DNA of 49,623 nt. Source: an uncultured Clostridia bacterium (GTDB taxonomy: Bacteria > Bacillota > Clostridia > TANB77 > CAG-508). Positions 1 through 9,600 of this stretch are shown in pieces. The translations under genes and the position numbers were made by a program. The notes beneath the pieces were generated by a model that saw only the letters and a program-made list of their open reading frames with translations, made no database searches and had not been told where the DNA came from. The stretch spans positions 1-49,623 of the forward strand of contig CAKPEG010000011.1 of assembly GCA_934149275.1 (NCBI GenBank), in the 5' to 3' direction. The stretch's first letter is position 1. Each line of letters begins with the position of its first letter.

Positions 1-1
1 C

Positions 2-706
2 CCAAAAGAAGTACTACTTGATGAACAAGGATTTATAAAGAAACTTGACAATGAAACACAAGAACAATTCGTAAAAAGACTTCCAGCAATATCAACAGAA
101 TTCAATCAGATAATGGAAGTTACAAAATGGTTAAATGAGCAAGTAAATAATTCAGTATATTTTGTACACTTAACAGAATACACCAATAATGATTTGCACG
201 AAGTAATTTCTAACTACATGTACAAAGACGGAATCGAATATGTATTTTACGATACTTTAAAATCAGATGTAAATAACATAGGAGATGCTAACGAATTAAA
301 GAAAACAGCTACATTGTTATCTGAGTTGGCTCAAAAATTTAATATCTTTATTGGAGCATCAATTCAGTTATCTGAAAATACAACATTACCAATAAATTTA
401 ACAATCAATGATTTATCTGTTAGTAAGACAATAAAAGAAGTATTCGATTCTTTAACATTGTTTAAACAAATTCAAAGAAATCATTTAGGTGATTATGAAT
501 ATTCAGATTCAGATAGATTTACAACATGTACTGATTTAGAAGTTTTCGAAGATCCAGATGTAAGGTACTATGTTGCTGTAATTGATAAAAACAGAGCTGG
601 TGCAAAACCTAAATTATTATTCAGACTAAATCTAGCATATAACGAGTGGCATGAATTAGGATATGTAAAACTAAAAGAAAAATATAATGATTTAAATACA
701 AATTAA
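2..706 (+). CDS. DnaB-like replicative helicase, C-terminal part (5' end outside window)
   Basis: The reading frame is open from base 2, so the gene begins outside the window. The visible ~234 residues look like the C-terminal half of a RecA-fold DnaB-type helicase. A hydrophobic strand ending in acid (YVFYDT) fits Walker B, and a helix plus strand (LSELAQKFNIFIGASIQLS) resembles the DnaB segment before the conserved Q-L-S motif. The Walker A part would lie upstream. DnaB proteins unwind DNA at replication forks; the divergent sequence suggests a plasmid, phage or ICE-type helicase rather than the chromosomal copy, which is inference. A Rho-independent terminator follows directly at 711-757. 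Only internal ATGs are visible, for example at 113, and none looks like the true start. Confidence 0.6.
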   Translation, partial: PKEVLLDEQGFIKKLDNETQEQFVKRLPAISTEFNQIMEVTKWLNEQVNNSVYFVHLTEYTNNDLHEVISNYMYKDGIEYVFYDTLKSDVNNIGDANELKKTATLLSELAQKFNIFIGASIQLSENTTLPINLTINDLSVSKTIKEVFDSLTLFKQIQRNHLGDYEYSDSDRFTTCTDLEVFEDPDVRYYVAVIDKNRAGAKPKLLFRLNLAYNEWHELGYVKLKEKYNDLNTN

Positions 707-710
707 ATTT

Positions 711-757
711 AAGCAATCTAAATTAGCAAATTTTAAGTTAGTTTAGATTGCTTTTTT
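711..757 (+). terminator. Rho-independent terminator of the helicase gene
   Basis: A 12-bp stem (AAGCAATCTAAA with TTTAGATTGCTT) is followed by a run of T residues. It lies just after the stop codon at 706. Confidence 0.85.
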
Positions 758-830
758 ATATAATAGGAAAGTTCTCCGAACTTTCTATTATATAAAATAA
801 CAATGCACAGAAATTTACATAAAAAGTTTT
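757..830. repeat. Intergenic hairpin repeat, copy 1
   Basis: An almost perfect 16-bp hairpin (757-794, one bulged G) is followed by a conserved tail. The right arm plus tail (CTTTCTATTATATAAAA.TAACAATGCACA) recurs at 16012-16049. The function is unknown; it is either a small dispersed repeat or the footprint of one. Confidence 0.6.
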
Positions 831-848
831 ATTGAATACGTATTTTTC

Positions 849-877
849 TTGAAAAATAGGTAAAAGCATAGTATAAT
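849..877 (+). promoter_or_regulatory. Sigma-A type promoter for the E/P-repeat gene
   Basis: TTGAAA at 849-854 and TATAAT at 872-877 are separated by 17 bp. The implied 5' UTR is about 175 nt. It holds a long imperfect hairpin in which TATTTAGCA (911-919) and ACTTAAAT (923-930) pair with ATTTAAGT (959-966) and TGCTAAATA (974-982). Nothing else was recognised between 795 and 1057. Confidence 0.7.
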
Positions 878-1057
878 AAAAAAGACTTGGTATACACCAA
901 AATAAATTCATATTTAGCAATGACTTAAATAAAAATATGTTTTTAATAAAAATGTTTCATTTAAGTGTACCTATGCTAAATAAAAGGAGGGATAAAACTA
1001 ATATTATAATGTAAGTATTGTATGTAACTGTTAGCGCGCACAAACAGGAGGTAGATT

Positions 1058-3067
1058 ATGTTTACATTCAAAGCAACATTGATAGTATTTTCAGCTGCTG
1101 AAGCAAGAATTGACAAGTTATTTGAATCGCTGTTATCTGAACAGTTGTCAAAGCGGACAGAAAACGATTTTTTAATTTCATTTGATGAAAATGAATTAAA
1201 AATCGAGTTCTACGATGTTGAACTTACCGAGAAGTTTGCTCCAAAAATCTTAGGCTGTGGAACTGTTAAAAAATTCATTATTGAGAATCATGCAGAGCCA
1301 AAGAATAAGCCAGAGAAAGAAATTGAAGCTAAAGTAAAAGTAACTGAAAATGAGCAGGTAACAGGTTTAGAAACAGAAGTGGAAACTGATTCAGAAAATA
1401 AAAAAGAAGAAAATAAATCTGATTCAGAAGATGATGATGCAAATGCTGAAACGGGAGTGGAAGAAACTGAACCTGAGGCAGAACTGGAAGTGATTCCTGA
1501 AGTAAAAGCTGTTGAAGAAACTGAACCCGAAGCAGAACCGGAAGTGATTCCTGAAGTAAAAACTGTGGAAGAAACTGAAGCTGAGGCAGAACCGGAAGTG
1601 ATTCCTGAAGCAGAAGTTGAGAAGGGACTTGAACTTGAACAAGAACAGGAAGTAACTCCTGAAGCAGAAGTTGTTGAAGAAACTGAACCTGAGGCAGAAC
1701 TGGAAGTAACTCCTGAAGCAGAAGTTGTTGAAGAAACTGAACCTGAGGCAGAACTGGAAGTGATTCCTGAAGTAAAAGCTGTTGAAGAAACTGAACCCGA
1801 GGCAGAACTGGAAGTGATTCCTGAAGTAAAAACTGTGGAAGAAACTGAAGCTGAGGCAGAACCGGAAGTGATTCCTGAAGCAGAAGTTGAGAAAGGACTT
1901 GAACTTGAACAAGAACAGGAAGTAGCTCCAGAAGCAAAAGCTGAAGAAAAATCACCTAAAGTAAAAAGTTCCGAAGAGTTTTCGAAAGAGTATGTTGAAA
2001 AAATATATGAAGAATTTGAGAACATAGAAGAGTTTTCTGGAAAATTAGCTGATTATATTCAGATTTCAGACAGCAGAATAAGAAATGCCTTTGAGGAATT
2101 GATAAAAGCTGTTGCTGAAACACAAAAAATGAGCTGGTTTTGTATTGAAAATATCATAAAACGCAATTCACAAAATCTTTACAAAAGAGCAGAGTTTAAT
2201 ACCAATACAAAAGTATTGATTTCTAAAGCAGTAAAGGAGCGGTTTAATCTTACTTTATTAGTTTTCCTTAAATTAATAAAGGAGTTAATGATTGAAGTAA
2301 ACTCAAAAGCTAAGGAAAACTCTGAACCTGAGTCAGAACCGGAAGTAGTTTCTGAAGCAAAAGCCGAGGAAGAACCTGAACCTAAGATGGAATCAGAAGA
2401 AGTTCCTGAAGCAAAATCTGAGGAAGAACCTGAACCTGAGTCAGAACCAGAAGTGATTCCTGAAGCAAAAGCCGAGGAAGAACCTGAACCTAAGATGGAA
2501 TCAGCAGAAGTTCCTGAAGCAAAATCTGAGGAAGAACCTGAACCTGAACCTGAGCCAGAACTGGAAGTAACTCCTGCAGCAGAAGCTGAGGAAGAAACCA
2601 AACCTGAGCCAGAATCGGAAGAAATTCCTAAAGCAGAAGCTGAAGAAACTTTCGATGAGTATTGGTCTGGAATATTTAAATGTATGCCCAAAATCATTTC
2701 AACAGACAAATACAGAATCGAAAATGTTTCTAAGAAAGAGCAGCAGTTCTTAGCCATCAATAAAAGTAATCCAATGGCATTTCGTATAAAAGAAGTCCTG
2801 GAAATAATGGAAGACATCAGCCTCGTAGCTGATCCAAACTTCATTACACTTTCAGAACAAATCTTTACAAAAGTGCCTGTAATAAAAGTAGAAAAAAACA
2901 TGGCATTATACGAAAAGATGAGATTACTGCAGTGGTCTAAGATGCTCCAAAAATTTGTGCAGAAATATTACACAAATGATCCAAACTTCAGAGTGCGCAT
3001 TGAGAACTTCCTGACAGAGCTCAGAGAAATCATAATGACACCAGAAGAAATAGCCAAAATAAAATAA
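1058..3067 (+). CDS. Large acidic E/P/V-repeat protein of unknown function
   Basis: This is a 669-residue protein with start ATG at 1058 behind a perfect AGGAGG. No signal peptide or membrane segment is visible. A unique N-terminal domain (~1-85) is followed by an acidic repeat zone (~130-300) made of ~18-residue units of the type EETEPEAELEVIPEVKAV. A helical domain (~305-420), a second E/P-rich repeat (~425-530) and a C-terminal helical domain (~533-669) follow. In DNA, a block of about 210 bp beginning near 1459 recurs 270 bp downstream almost unchanged, indicating recent tandem duplication. Codon use (cgg, ctg, gcc, aag) is richer in GC than in neighbouring housekeeping genes, as in the genes at 10711, 11544 and 15450. 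The long acidic repeats probably form extended linkers between folded domains. I do not recognise the globular domains. Confidence 0.8.
   Translation: MFTFKATLIVFSAAEARIDKLFESLLSEQLSKRTENDFLISFDENELKIEFYDVELTEKFAPKILGCGTVKKFIIENHAEPKNKPEKEIEAKVKVTENEQVTGLETEVETDSENKKEENKSDSEDDDANAETGVEETEPEAELEVIPEVKAVEETEPEAEPEVIPEVKTVEETEAEAEPEVIPEAEVEKGLELEQEQEVTPEAEVVEETEPEAELEVTPEAEVVEETEPEAELEVIPEVKAVEETEPEAELEVIPEVKTVEETEAEAEPEVIPEAEVEKGLELEQEQEVAPEAKAEEKSPKVKSSEEFSKEYVEKIYEEFENIEEFSGKLADYIQISDSRIRNAFEELIKAVAETQKMSWFCIENIIKRNSQNLYKRAEFNTNTKVLISKAVKERFNLTLLVFLKLIKELMIEVNSKAKENSEPESEPEVVSEAKAEEEPEPKMESEEVPEAKSEEEPEPESEPEVIPEAKAEEEPEPKMESAEVPEAKSEEEPEPEPEPELEVTPAAEAEEETKPEPESEEIPKAEAEETFDEYWSGIFKCMPKIISTDKYRIENVSKKEQQFLAINKSNPMAFRIKEVLEIMEDISLVADPNFITLSEQIFTKVPVIKVEKNMALYEKMRLLQWSKMLQKFVQKYYTNDPNFRVRIENFLTELREIIMTPEEIAKIK
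1459..1940 (+). repeat. Tandem 54-bp coding repeats with a 270-bp higher-order duplication
   Basis: Units of about 54 bp encoding EETEPEAE..EVIPEVK are repeated. Five successive units (18+18+17+19+18 codons = 270 bp) form a block that starts again at about 1729. Differences between the copies are few, such as gaa/gag and ccg/ctg, so the duplication is recent. The array is a likely site of length variation between strains. Confidence 0.85.
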
Positions 3068-3083
3068 TATTAGTTTTGTAACA

Positions 3084-3124
3084 CCAAAAGCAGCCTAAAA
3101 TTACACATTTTAGGCTGCTTTTGG
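3084..3124. terminator. Strong terminator hairpin after the E/P-repeat gene
   Basis: A perfect 17-bp stem (CCAAAAGCAGCCTAAAA with its complement) has a 7-nt loop and lies 16 bp after the stop codon. The T-rich 3' arm can serve as the U-tract, and the symmetrical A-rich 5' arm would allow use in both directions. Confidence 0.8.
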
Positions 3125-3135
3125 TATGTAAAGTG

Positions 3136-3164
3136 TTGAAAAATAAGGAAAAATGTGATATAGT
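3136..3164 (+). promoter_or_regulatory. Sigma-A type promoter
   Basis: TTGAAA at 3136-3141 and TATAGT at 3159-3164 have a 17-bp spacer. The predicted start lies ~20 nt before the ATG at 3190. Confidence 0.7.
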
Positions 3165-3189
3165 CTTGAAAATAGTTAGGAGAATTTAG

Positions 3190-4509
3190 ATGAACGAAGA
3201 AGAAATTATAGAATTAGTGAAATATGGATGTGATCCAGAATTAATAGCATTTGAGTTTAATGTTCCAATCGATGAAATAAAAAAAGCAATTAATACAGAA
3301 GCCAAAAAAACATTTTTAAATAGAGAAAGCAAAATGAATAAAATAAGAGTAAAATATTTTAATCAATATTATTCATATGATTCTAACGATGGAAATGTAG
3401 CTTCAATGGAGCCAACACCTCAAGAGGAAAAAAATGTTCAAGAAGTAATCGATTACTTAAAAAGAGAACAAGAAAACATAGAAAATATGTCAGATTTTAA
3501 TAGAAAAGCCATTTTAAACGTTATGTTAAAAGAATTAAAAATATTAGATACAACAAAATCAACTCTAGAACAAACTGAAGAAATAAAAGATATGATTAAC
3601 AGAGATGAATTTAAAAACATATCTAAAAAAAGAGGAGAAAAAGGTGTTCGAGAGTTTTATTTAAGGAAAAGGAGAGTTGAAAAAAGATATTCTCAATTAA
3701 TAGAAGAAAAAGCTAAGAAAACAACTGATATTAAGGAATTGATAGAATTAAAGAAAAAAATTACTCCAGAAATGGCAAGAGAGAATTTACTAATTTCAAA
3801 TATAAAAGGAAGGATAGAAAATAAAATAACAACTATAAACTCAAAAGTTATGCAATATGAAATGAGAAACAATGTTTCACCTGAAATTAGAGGAATTGTT
3901 ATAGATATAGCAGAAGGAACGCTAAACATGCAAGGAGCTCAACAAACTATTTTAAAAGAAGCACATAAAAGAGTAGAAGAAGCTAAAAAAGCTACAAATG
4001 GAAGAGTAGCCCTAAGTGAACAACAATATGAAAGACAAATCGCAATACAAATAAGGACACTATTATCAGAACAAGGAAATGATTATCGTATAAAAGATGT
4101 AAAAAATAGTATGCAAGTATTAAGTGAATTTCCAGAAAAAATTCCATCCAGCCAAGCATTTAGAGTAGTAGTAGATAATTTAGCATCACAAGAAAAATTC
4201 AAACAAGCTATAGAATTATGTAATAGCAATATATCTAGAATGACATTTGAAGGTGGAGAAACTTTAGTTTCTCAAACAGCGCGTTCTAAAAAAAGAGAAA
4301 TAGCCTTAAGACAAATTGGAAGTATGATTAAAGAAAAAATAGAAAGTAAAGTATCAGACGAAGATGATCAAATGTTTATGTCATTATTAGAAAAGCGTTT
4401 AGAAAATGAAAAGATAAAATTAGATGCTATACAATTAGGAAAAGATAGTAGTCAAACTAAATCAATAAGATTATCAGATATATGGTATGAAAAAAATAGA
4501 GAAAAATAA
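3190..4509 (+). CDS. Helical/coiled-coil protein of unknown function with N-terminal HTH-like segment
   Basis: The protein has 439 residues and starts at ATG 3190 with RBS TTAGGAGAA. The first ~40 residues (IIELVKYGCDPELIAFEF with a following short helix) look like the helix-turn-helix leader found in several clostridial proteins of unknown role. The rest is charged and strongly helical, with likely coiled coils around residues 75-250, and has no membrane segment or signal peptide. A single upstream promoter and the downstream palindrome at 4603-4668 suggest it is transcribed alone. I do not recognise the family. Confidence 0.75.
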   Translation: MNEEEIIELVKYGCDPELIAFEFNVPIDEIKKAINTEAKKTFLNRESKMNKIRVKYFNQYYSYDSNDGNVASMEPTPQEEKNVQEVIDYLKREQENIENMSDFNRKAILNVMLKELKILDTTKSTLEQTEEIKDMINRDEFKNISKKRGEKGVREFYLRKRRVEKRYSQLIEEKAKKTTDIKELIELKKKITPEMARENLLISNIKGRIENKITTINSKVMQYEMRNNVSPEIRGIVIDIAEGTLNMQGAQQTILKEAHKRVEEAKKATNGRVALSEQQYERQIAIQIRTLLSEQGNDYRIKDVKNSMQVLSEFPEKIPSSQAFRVVVDNLASQEKFKQAIELCNSNISRMTFEGGETLVSQTARSKKREIALRQIGSMIKEKIESKVSDEDDQMFMSLLEKRLENEKIKLDAIQLGKDSSQTKSIRLSDIWYEKNREK

Positions 4510-4547
4510 AAATCAGAATTAAATTAAAAAATATTTAATATAAAATC

Positions 4548-4752
4548 AAAAGGAAAATACATATCAAAATTTTTTCACACCTTGCTGTCGCATTCCTTGA
4601 ATTTTGAAAATAATAAAATGTCAATTAGATGTAAGTAACATCTTAATTGACATTTTATTATTTTCAAACCGGGTAGAATGCTTCAATCGAACTCACTTCG
4701 TTCGTTTGGTCCCTGCGCGGTGATTCAAAAATTTTATATATATTTTCCTTTT
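4548..4752. mobile_element. MITE-like nested palindromic element (type D)
   Basis: Near-perfect terminal inverted repeats of ~27 bp (AAAAGGAAAATACATATC... at 4548-4575, complement at 4727-4752) enclose a second, ~30-bp-stem palindrome at 4603-4668 with a 5-nt loop. A small CGAAC..GTTCG palindrome follows near 4687-4704. The inner palindrome lies between convergent genes and could act as a bidirectional terminator. Part of the left arm recurs, reverse-complemented, at 11379-11438. No coding capacity is present. Confidence 0.7.
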
Positions 4753-4781
4753 TGCTCTATGTACAATAAATTTTTTAAATT

Positions 4782-5795
4782 CTAATTTTTACTACCTTCA
4801 TCTGCTAAAGGGTTACTCTCAATAGCACTTCTAATTTGTTCATTATCAACATGAGTATAAATCTCAGTTGTTGAAACACTTTCATGACCTAAAAGTACCT
4901 GCAAAGCCCTGATATCAACATTTCCATACTTGTACATCAATGTTGCAGCAGTATGTCTTAATTTGTGTACAGAATACTTGTTAGGATCAATGCCAGCAAT
5001 ACGCATTTCTTCTTTAACAATATATTGAACTGTTCTATTACTAATACGCTTACGTTGTTCACTCAAAAACAAAGCATCACGCGAATCATACTTAACACCT
5101 TCTTTAGGTCTATCTTTTAAATAATCATTAATAGCATTAATGCAAGCCTTATTCAAATATATTGCACGTTCTTTGTTTCCTTTACCAATAACATTTAATT
5201 TGTTTTCTGAAAAATCAATATCCTTAATATTTATATTAACAAGTTCAGATAAACGCATACCACAATTCAAAAATAAAGTAATAATAGCGAAATTTCTAGA
5301 AGAATTGTCATGATTACCATGAGTACCGAGAGGTGGAGTTCCAGCAACTTGAAGAAGTTTTCTACTTTGATCTAGACTCAAATATCTAGGTAATCTTCTA
5401 TCAAGCTTAGGAGTTTCCAAATCAATTGCTGGATTGTTAGGAATTCTTTTGGTTTTGTTGCACATATAATGAAAAAATACACGAATACTAGCAACCTTAC
5501 GAGCTAATGTCGCAGGTTTGCTATGAAAAGTTTCTTTCATATACCCAAGAAATGCATGAATATCTTCAATTTGAATTTGAGCAATTGTTTCAACTGTAAG
5601 ATCATTTATCTTTATATTAGCAAGACCAACTTCATTATCCATTTTAGCCATATTGAATTTATATTTAATAAATCTTAAGAAATGACTTATATCATAATTA
5701 TATTCCTTCATAGTATTAGGAGATTTATTCAAAATTGTAGAAGAATAATCAAGAAAATCATTCAAAAAAACCGGATTTTCATCACGATTAATCAT
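4782..5795 (-). CDS. Tyrosine recombinase (XerC/XerD-like integrase)
   Basis: The protein has 337 residues on the minus strand; the start codon at 5795 follows GAGGTGAT. It has an N-terminal SAM-like DNA-binding domain (~10-115) and a C-terminal catalytic domain with the tyrosine recombinase set: R181 (NCGMRLSEL), K206-K208 region (GKGNKER), H277/R280 (HKLRH), H304 (GHESVSTTE) and the nucleophile Y313. Such enzymes cut and rejoin DNA at specific sites, for chromosome dimer resolution or element integration. The length slightly exceeds typical XerC (~300). No attachment site could be identified. The gene is convergent with the upstream helical-protein gene, with the type D palindromic element between them. 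Confidence 0.9.
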   Translation of the reverse strand: MINRDENPVFLNDFLDYSSTILNKSPNTMKEYNYDISHFLRFIKYKFNMAKMDNEVGLANIKINDLTVETIAQIQIEDIHAFLGYMKETFHSKPATLARKVASIRVFFHYMCNKTKRIPNNPAIDLETPKLDRRLPRYLSLDQSRKLLQVAGTPPLGTHGNHDNSSRNFAIITLFLNCGMRLSELVNINIKDIDFSENKLNVIGKGNKERAIYLNKACINAINDYLKDRPKEGVKYDSRDALFLSEQRKRISNRTVQYIVKEEMRIAGIDPNKYSVHKLRHTAATLMYKYGNVDIRALQVLLGHESVSTTEIYTHVDNEQIRSAIESNPLADEGSKN

Positions 5796-5923
5796 ATAAT
5801 ATCACCTCACAAAAAATTATAATATTAAGTGAAATTTTTTTCAATAAACTGTTTTACAAAATAAAAAAATAATATATAATTTATAAATATTAAAAGGGAT
5901 AATGAATGAAAAAGGAGATTTTT

Positions 5924-6625
5924 ATGTCATATATAGAATTTAATAATGTAACCAAGCAATATAAGATGGGAGAAGTAACAATAAATGCTTTAAATAATAC
6001 AAACTTCGAAATTGAAAAAGGAGAACTAGTAGTTATTGTTGGACCAAGTGGAGCTGGAAAGACAACTACATTAAATATTTTAGGAGGAATGGATACAGCT
6101 ACTTCAGGTAAAGTGTTAGTAGATAATAAGGAAATAACTAGGCTAACAAATAGACAATTGATAACATATAGAAGAAACGATATTGGATTTGTATTTCAAT
6201 TCTATAATTTAGTTCAAAATTTAACTGCCAAAGAAAACGTTGAGCTTGCAACGCAATTATGTCCAGATGCATTAAACGTAGATGAAATATTAAATAAAGT
6301 AGGATTGGAAAACAGAAAAGATAACTTCCCATCACAATTATCTGGAGGAGAACAACAAAGAGTTGCAATAGCAAGGGCAATAGCTAAAAATCCAAAACTT
6401 TTATTATGTGACGAGCCAACAGGAGCATTAGATTACAAAACAGGTAAAAGCATATTAAAATTGTTACAGAACATGGCTAGAAAAGAAAATATGACAGTTA
6501 TAATAATTACTCACAATGGAGCAATTGCGCCAATGGCAGACAAAGTAATACACTTTAAAAATGGAACTGCTGAGAAAATTATAATAAATGAAAAACCTGA
6601 ATCAATTGATAATATCGAATGGTAA
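5924..6625 (+). CDS. ABC transporter ATP-binding protein (MacB/LolD type)
   Basis: The gene encodes 233 residues from ATG 5924, preferred over 5906 because AAAGGAG lies 6 bp before it. Walker A is GPSGAGKT (residues 40-47), the signature is LSGGEQQ, Walker B is LLLCDEP with the following D-loop ALD, and an H-loop is present (IITHN). The closest known class is the MacB/LolD/FtsE-type ATPase, which works with an FtsX-like permease rather than a classic channel. The permease gene follows 15 bp downstream, forming one operon with it and with the gene at 9865. The likely role is mechanotransmission, such as export of peptides or of lipoprotein and antibiotic substrates. The substrate cannot be told from sequence. 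Confidence 0.92.
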   Translation: MSYIEFNNVTKQYKMGEVTINALNNTNFEIEKGELVVIVGPSGAGKTTTLNILGGMDTATSGKVLVDNKEITRLTNRQLITYRRNDIGFVFQFYNLVQNLTAKENVELATQLCPDALNVDEILNKVGLENRKDNFPSQLSGGEQQRVAIARAIAKNPKLLLCDEPTGALDYKTGKSILKLLQNMARKENMTVIIITHNGAIAPMADKVIHFKNGTAEKIIINEKPESIDNIEW

Positions 6626-6640
6626 GAGAGGAAAATAATA

Positions 6641-9600
6641 ATGAAAAAATCATTGTTAAAAAATAATATAAAAGAGATTAGTAAAACGAGAAGAAGGTTT
6701 ATATCAATTTTAATAATGGCATTTTTAGGAGTAGGTTTTTATGCAGGCTTAAATGCAACTAGTCCAGATATGTTGGAAAGCTTAGACAGTTATGCTGATA
6801 ATAGCAATATGTATGACATTCAAGTGATATCTACACTTGGACTTACAGATGATGATATAAATGCAATAAAACAAATAGATGGAATAGATAAGGCATACGG
6901 GATTCAAACGAAAGAAGCGTTATCAAAAACAGAAGGAAAAGAAAAGGTTTGCAAGATAATAGAATATAACGAAAACATAAATAAGCCAAATATATCAGAA
7001 GGTAGAATGCCAGAAACATCTAATGAGTGTTTATTGGATTCTAGGTATACAATAGAAGAAGATGTAAATAGCTTAATTGGAAAAAAGATAATTTTAGAAA
7101 ATGATGATACGAACGAGGACGGAAGTAAAGTTTTAACCCAAACTGAATTTACAATTGTAGGAATTGCAGAAACACCTATATATATTTCAAATGAACGTGG
7201 GAATACATCAATTGGAAACGGAAGTATAAGCTATTATATTTATACAAAAGATGATGTAATAAACTTAGATTATTATACAGAAATTTGTGCTACCGTAAAA
7301 AATGCCAAACAATATGTAACAAACAGCGATGAATATTTAAATACAGTTAATCCAGTAAAAGAAAAAGTTGAAGAGATAAAAGCTGAAAGAGAACAAGCAC
7401 GATATCAAGGATTAATTGATAAGGCAAATAAAAAACTTGATGATGCACAAGCTGAGTATGATTCTAAAAAAGCAGAAGTAGATAGTCAGTTACAAGATGC
7501 TGAAACTCAAATAAATAATGCTAAAACAGAATTGAATAATTCAGAGATAAAATTACAAAATTCTGAAAAAGAAATCCAAAAACAAGAAGCAAATGCAAAT
7601 AGTCAATTTAAAAATGCAGAAACACAAATAAAAAATGCCGAAGCGCAACTATCAGAAAAGCAAAACGAATTAACAAAGAGCAAAAATACTTTAACAGAAA
7701 AGAAAGCGGAAGCGGAAGCAGGAATTTCTCGAATAGAAGAAAACATAGCTCAAACACAAGTGAATTTAGAGACACTACAAAAGCAAAAACAAGATGCAAT
7801 ATTAGCAGGTATAACAGATACAGCACAAATAGACGCACTAATATATCAAGCAACAGTAGCAATTGATAATTTAAATGCTAAAAAAGCAGAGATTCAAGCA
7901 GAAATAACTTCAGCAGAAAACCAAATAGCAGATGGAGAAAAACAATTAAATTCAGCTAGAAGTGAATTGCAAGCAAATAAAAATAAATTAAATGCAAACA
8001 AAAGCTATTCTCAAAAACAATTAGCTTCAGCGAAAGCAAAAATAGCATCAGGAAAAGAACAACTTGAAAAAGGTAAAACAGAATTGGCAGAAAAGGAAAG
8101 TGAGTTTGAAACAAGCAAAGCAGAAGCGGAAGAAAAATTAAACAACGCACAAAAAGAAATAAACGATGCAAGAGATAAGGTTGGAAAAATTGAAAAGGCA
8201 ACATGGTATGTTCAAGAAAGAACAGACAACCTAGGATATTCAAATATTTTTGATGCAATAAAAACAATGTCAAATATATCAAAACTGTTTCCGATAATAT
8301 TTTATCTAGTAGCAGTATTAATAAGCTTAACATCAATGACAAGAATGATTGAAGAAGAAAGAATAGAAATTGGAACATTAAAATCGTTAGGATACACAGA
8401 CCTTCAAATAATAATTAAATATATATTATATGCATTTTTAGCATGCATAATAGGTGGCATACTTGGAATGAGTCTAGGTTTTTATTTACTTCCAAGTATA
8501 GTATGGTCATTATATTCAACAATGTACACAATACCAGATTTTCACTTCAACTATCAATTAGGAATAGGCCTAGCAGGAACATTCATAGCATTTGCGTGCA
8601 TAGGAGGAGCTACAATACTTGTAGCACATTCTGAATTAAAAGAAACACCAGCAGCACTTATGAGACCTAAAGCACCTAAAAATGGTAAAAAGATATTCTT
8701 AGAAAAAATAACATTCATATGGAGAAGACTAAACTTTTCTAAAAAAGTTACAATGAGAAATATTTTTAGATATAAGAAAAGAGCAATAATGACAATTGTC
8801 GGAATTGCAGGATGTACAGGACTTATGCTTACTGGATTTGGAATAAGAGATTCAATAATTGACATTCCAAATTCTCAATTCAAAGGAATATTTCAATATG
8901 ATTCATCAATAACATTATCAAATGCGGACAATATAAATTCCATAGAAAAATATATGAATGAAAGCGATAAGGTCGAATCATATTCAAAAATATGTGCTAA
9001 TACAGGAAAGTTAAAAGCATCTTCAAGAAATTATGATGCCACAATATTTGTACCAAATTCAGTTGAAGAATTTGAAAAAGTATGCAATTTGAAAGATTAC
9101 AAAACTGGAGAAAAAATAACTTTAAACAATGAAGGAATAATAATTACAGATAAAGTAGCAGAATTTATAAATGCTAAAGTTGGCGACGAAGTAACACTAA
9201 TAGATGGAGATAACATTGAATATCATTTGAAAGTATCAGGAATAGTACAAAACTATGTTTCAAATTACGTTTATATGACCAAAGATTTTTACAATGCAAA
9301 TGTAAAAACATTTAATGTAAACATGATATTACTAAAAGCAATTCCGAACACAACTGATGATGAATTAAATAAAATTTCAGAAGAACTACTAAATATAGAT
9401 GGAGTTGCATCAGTTTCAATTATTTCATCACTAATGTCTTCAATAACAGATATGTTAGGAACATTAAATTATATAGTATTAATATTAGTAATAGCATCAG
9501 CACTACTTGACTTTGTTGTATTGTATAACTTAGCAAACATTAATATAGGTGAAAGACAAAGAGAAATAGCAACATTAAAAGTTTTAGGATTTTATGATAA

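Noticed and set aside
1288..2025. Long serine-rich open frame on the minus strand opposite the E/P-repeat gene
   Set aside because: It is the mirror of a GAA/CCT-rich coding repeat, has no RBS, and two other frames over the same repeat are open as well.
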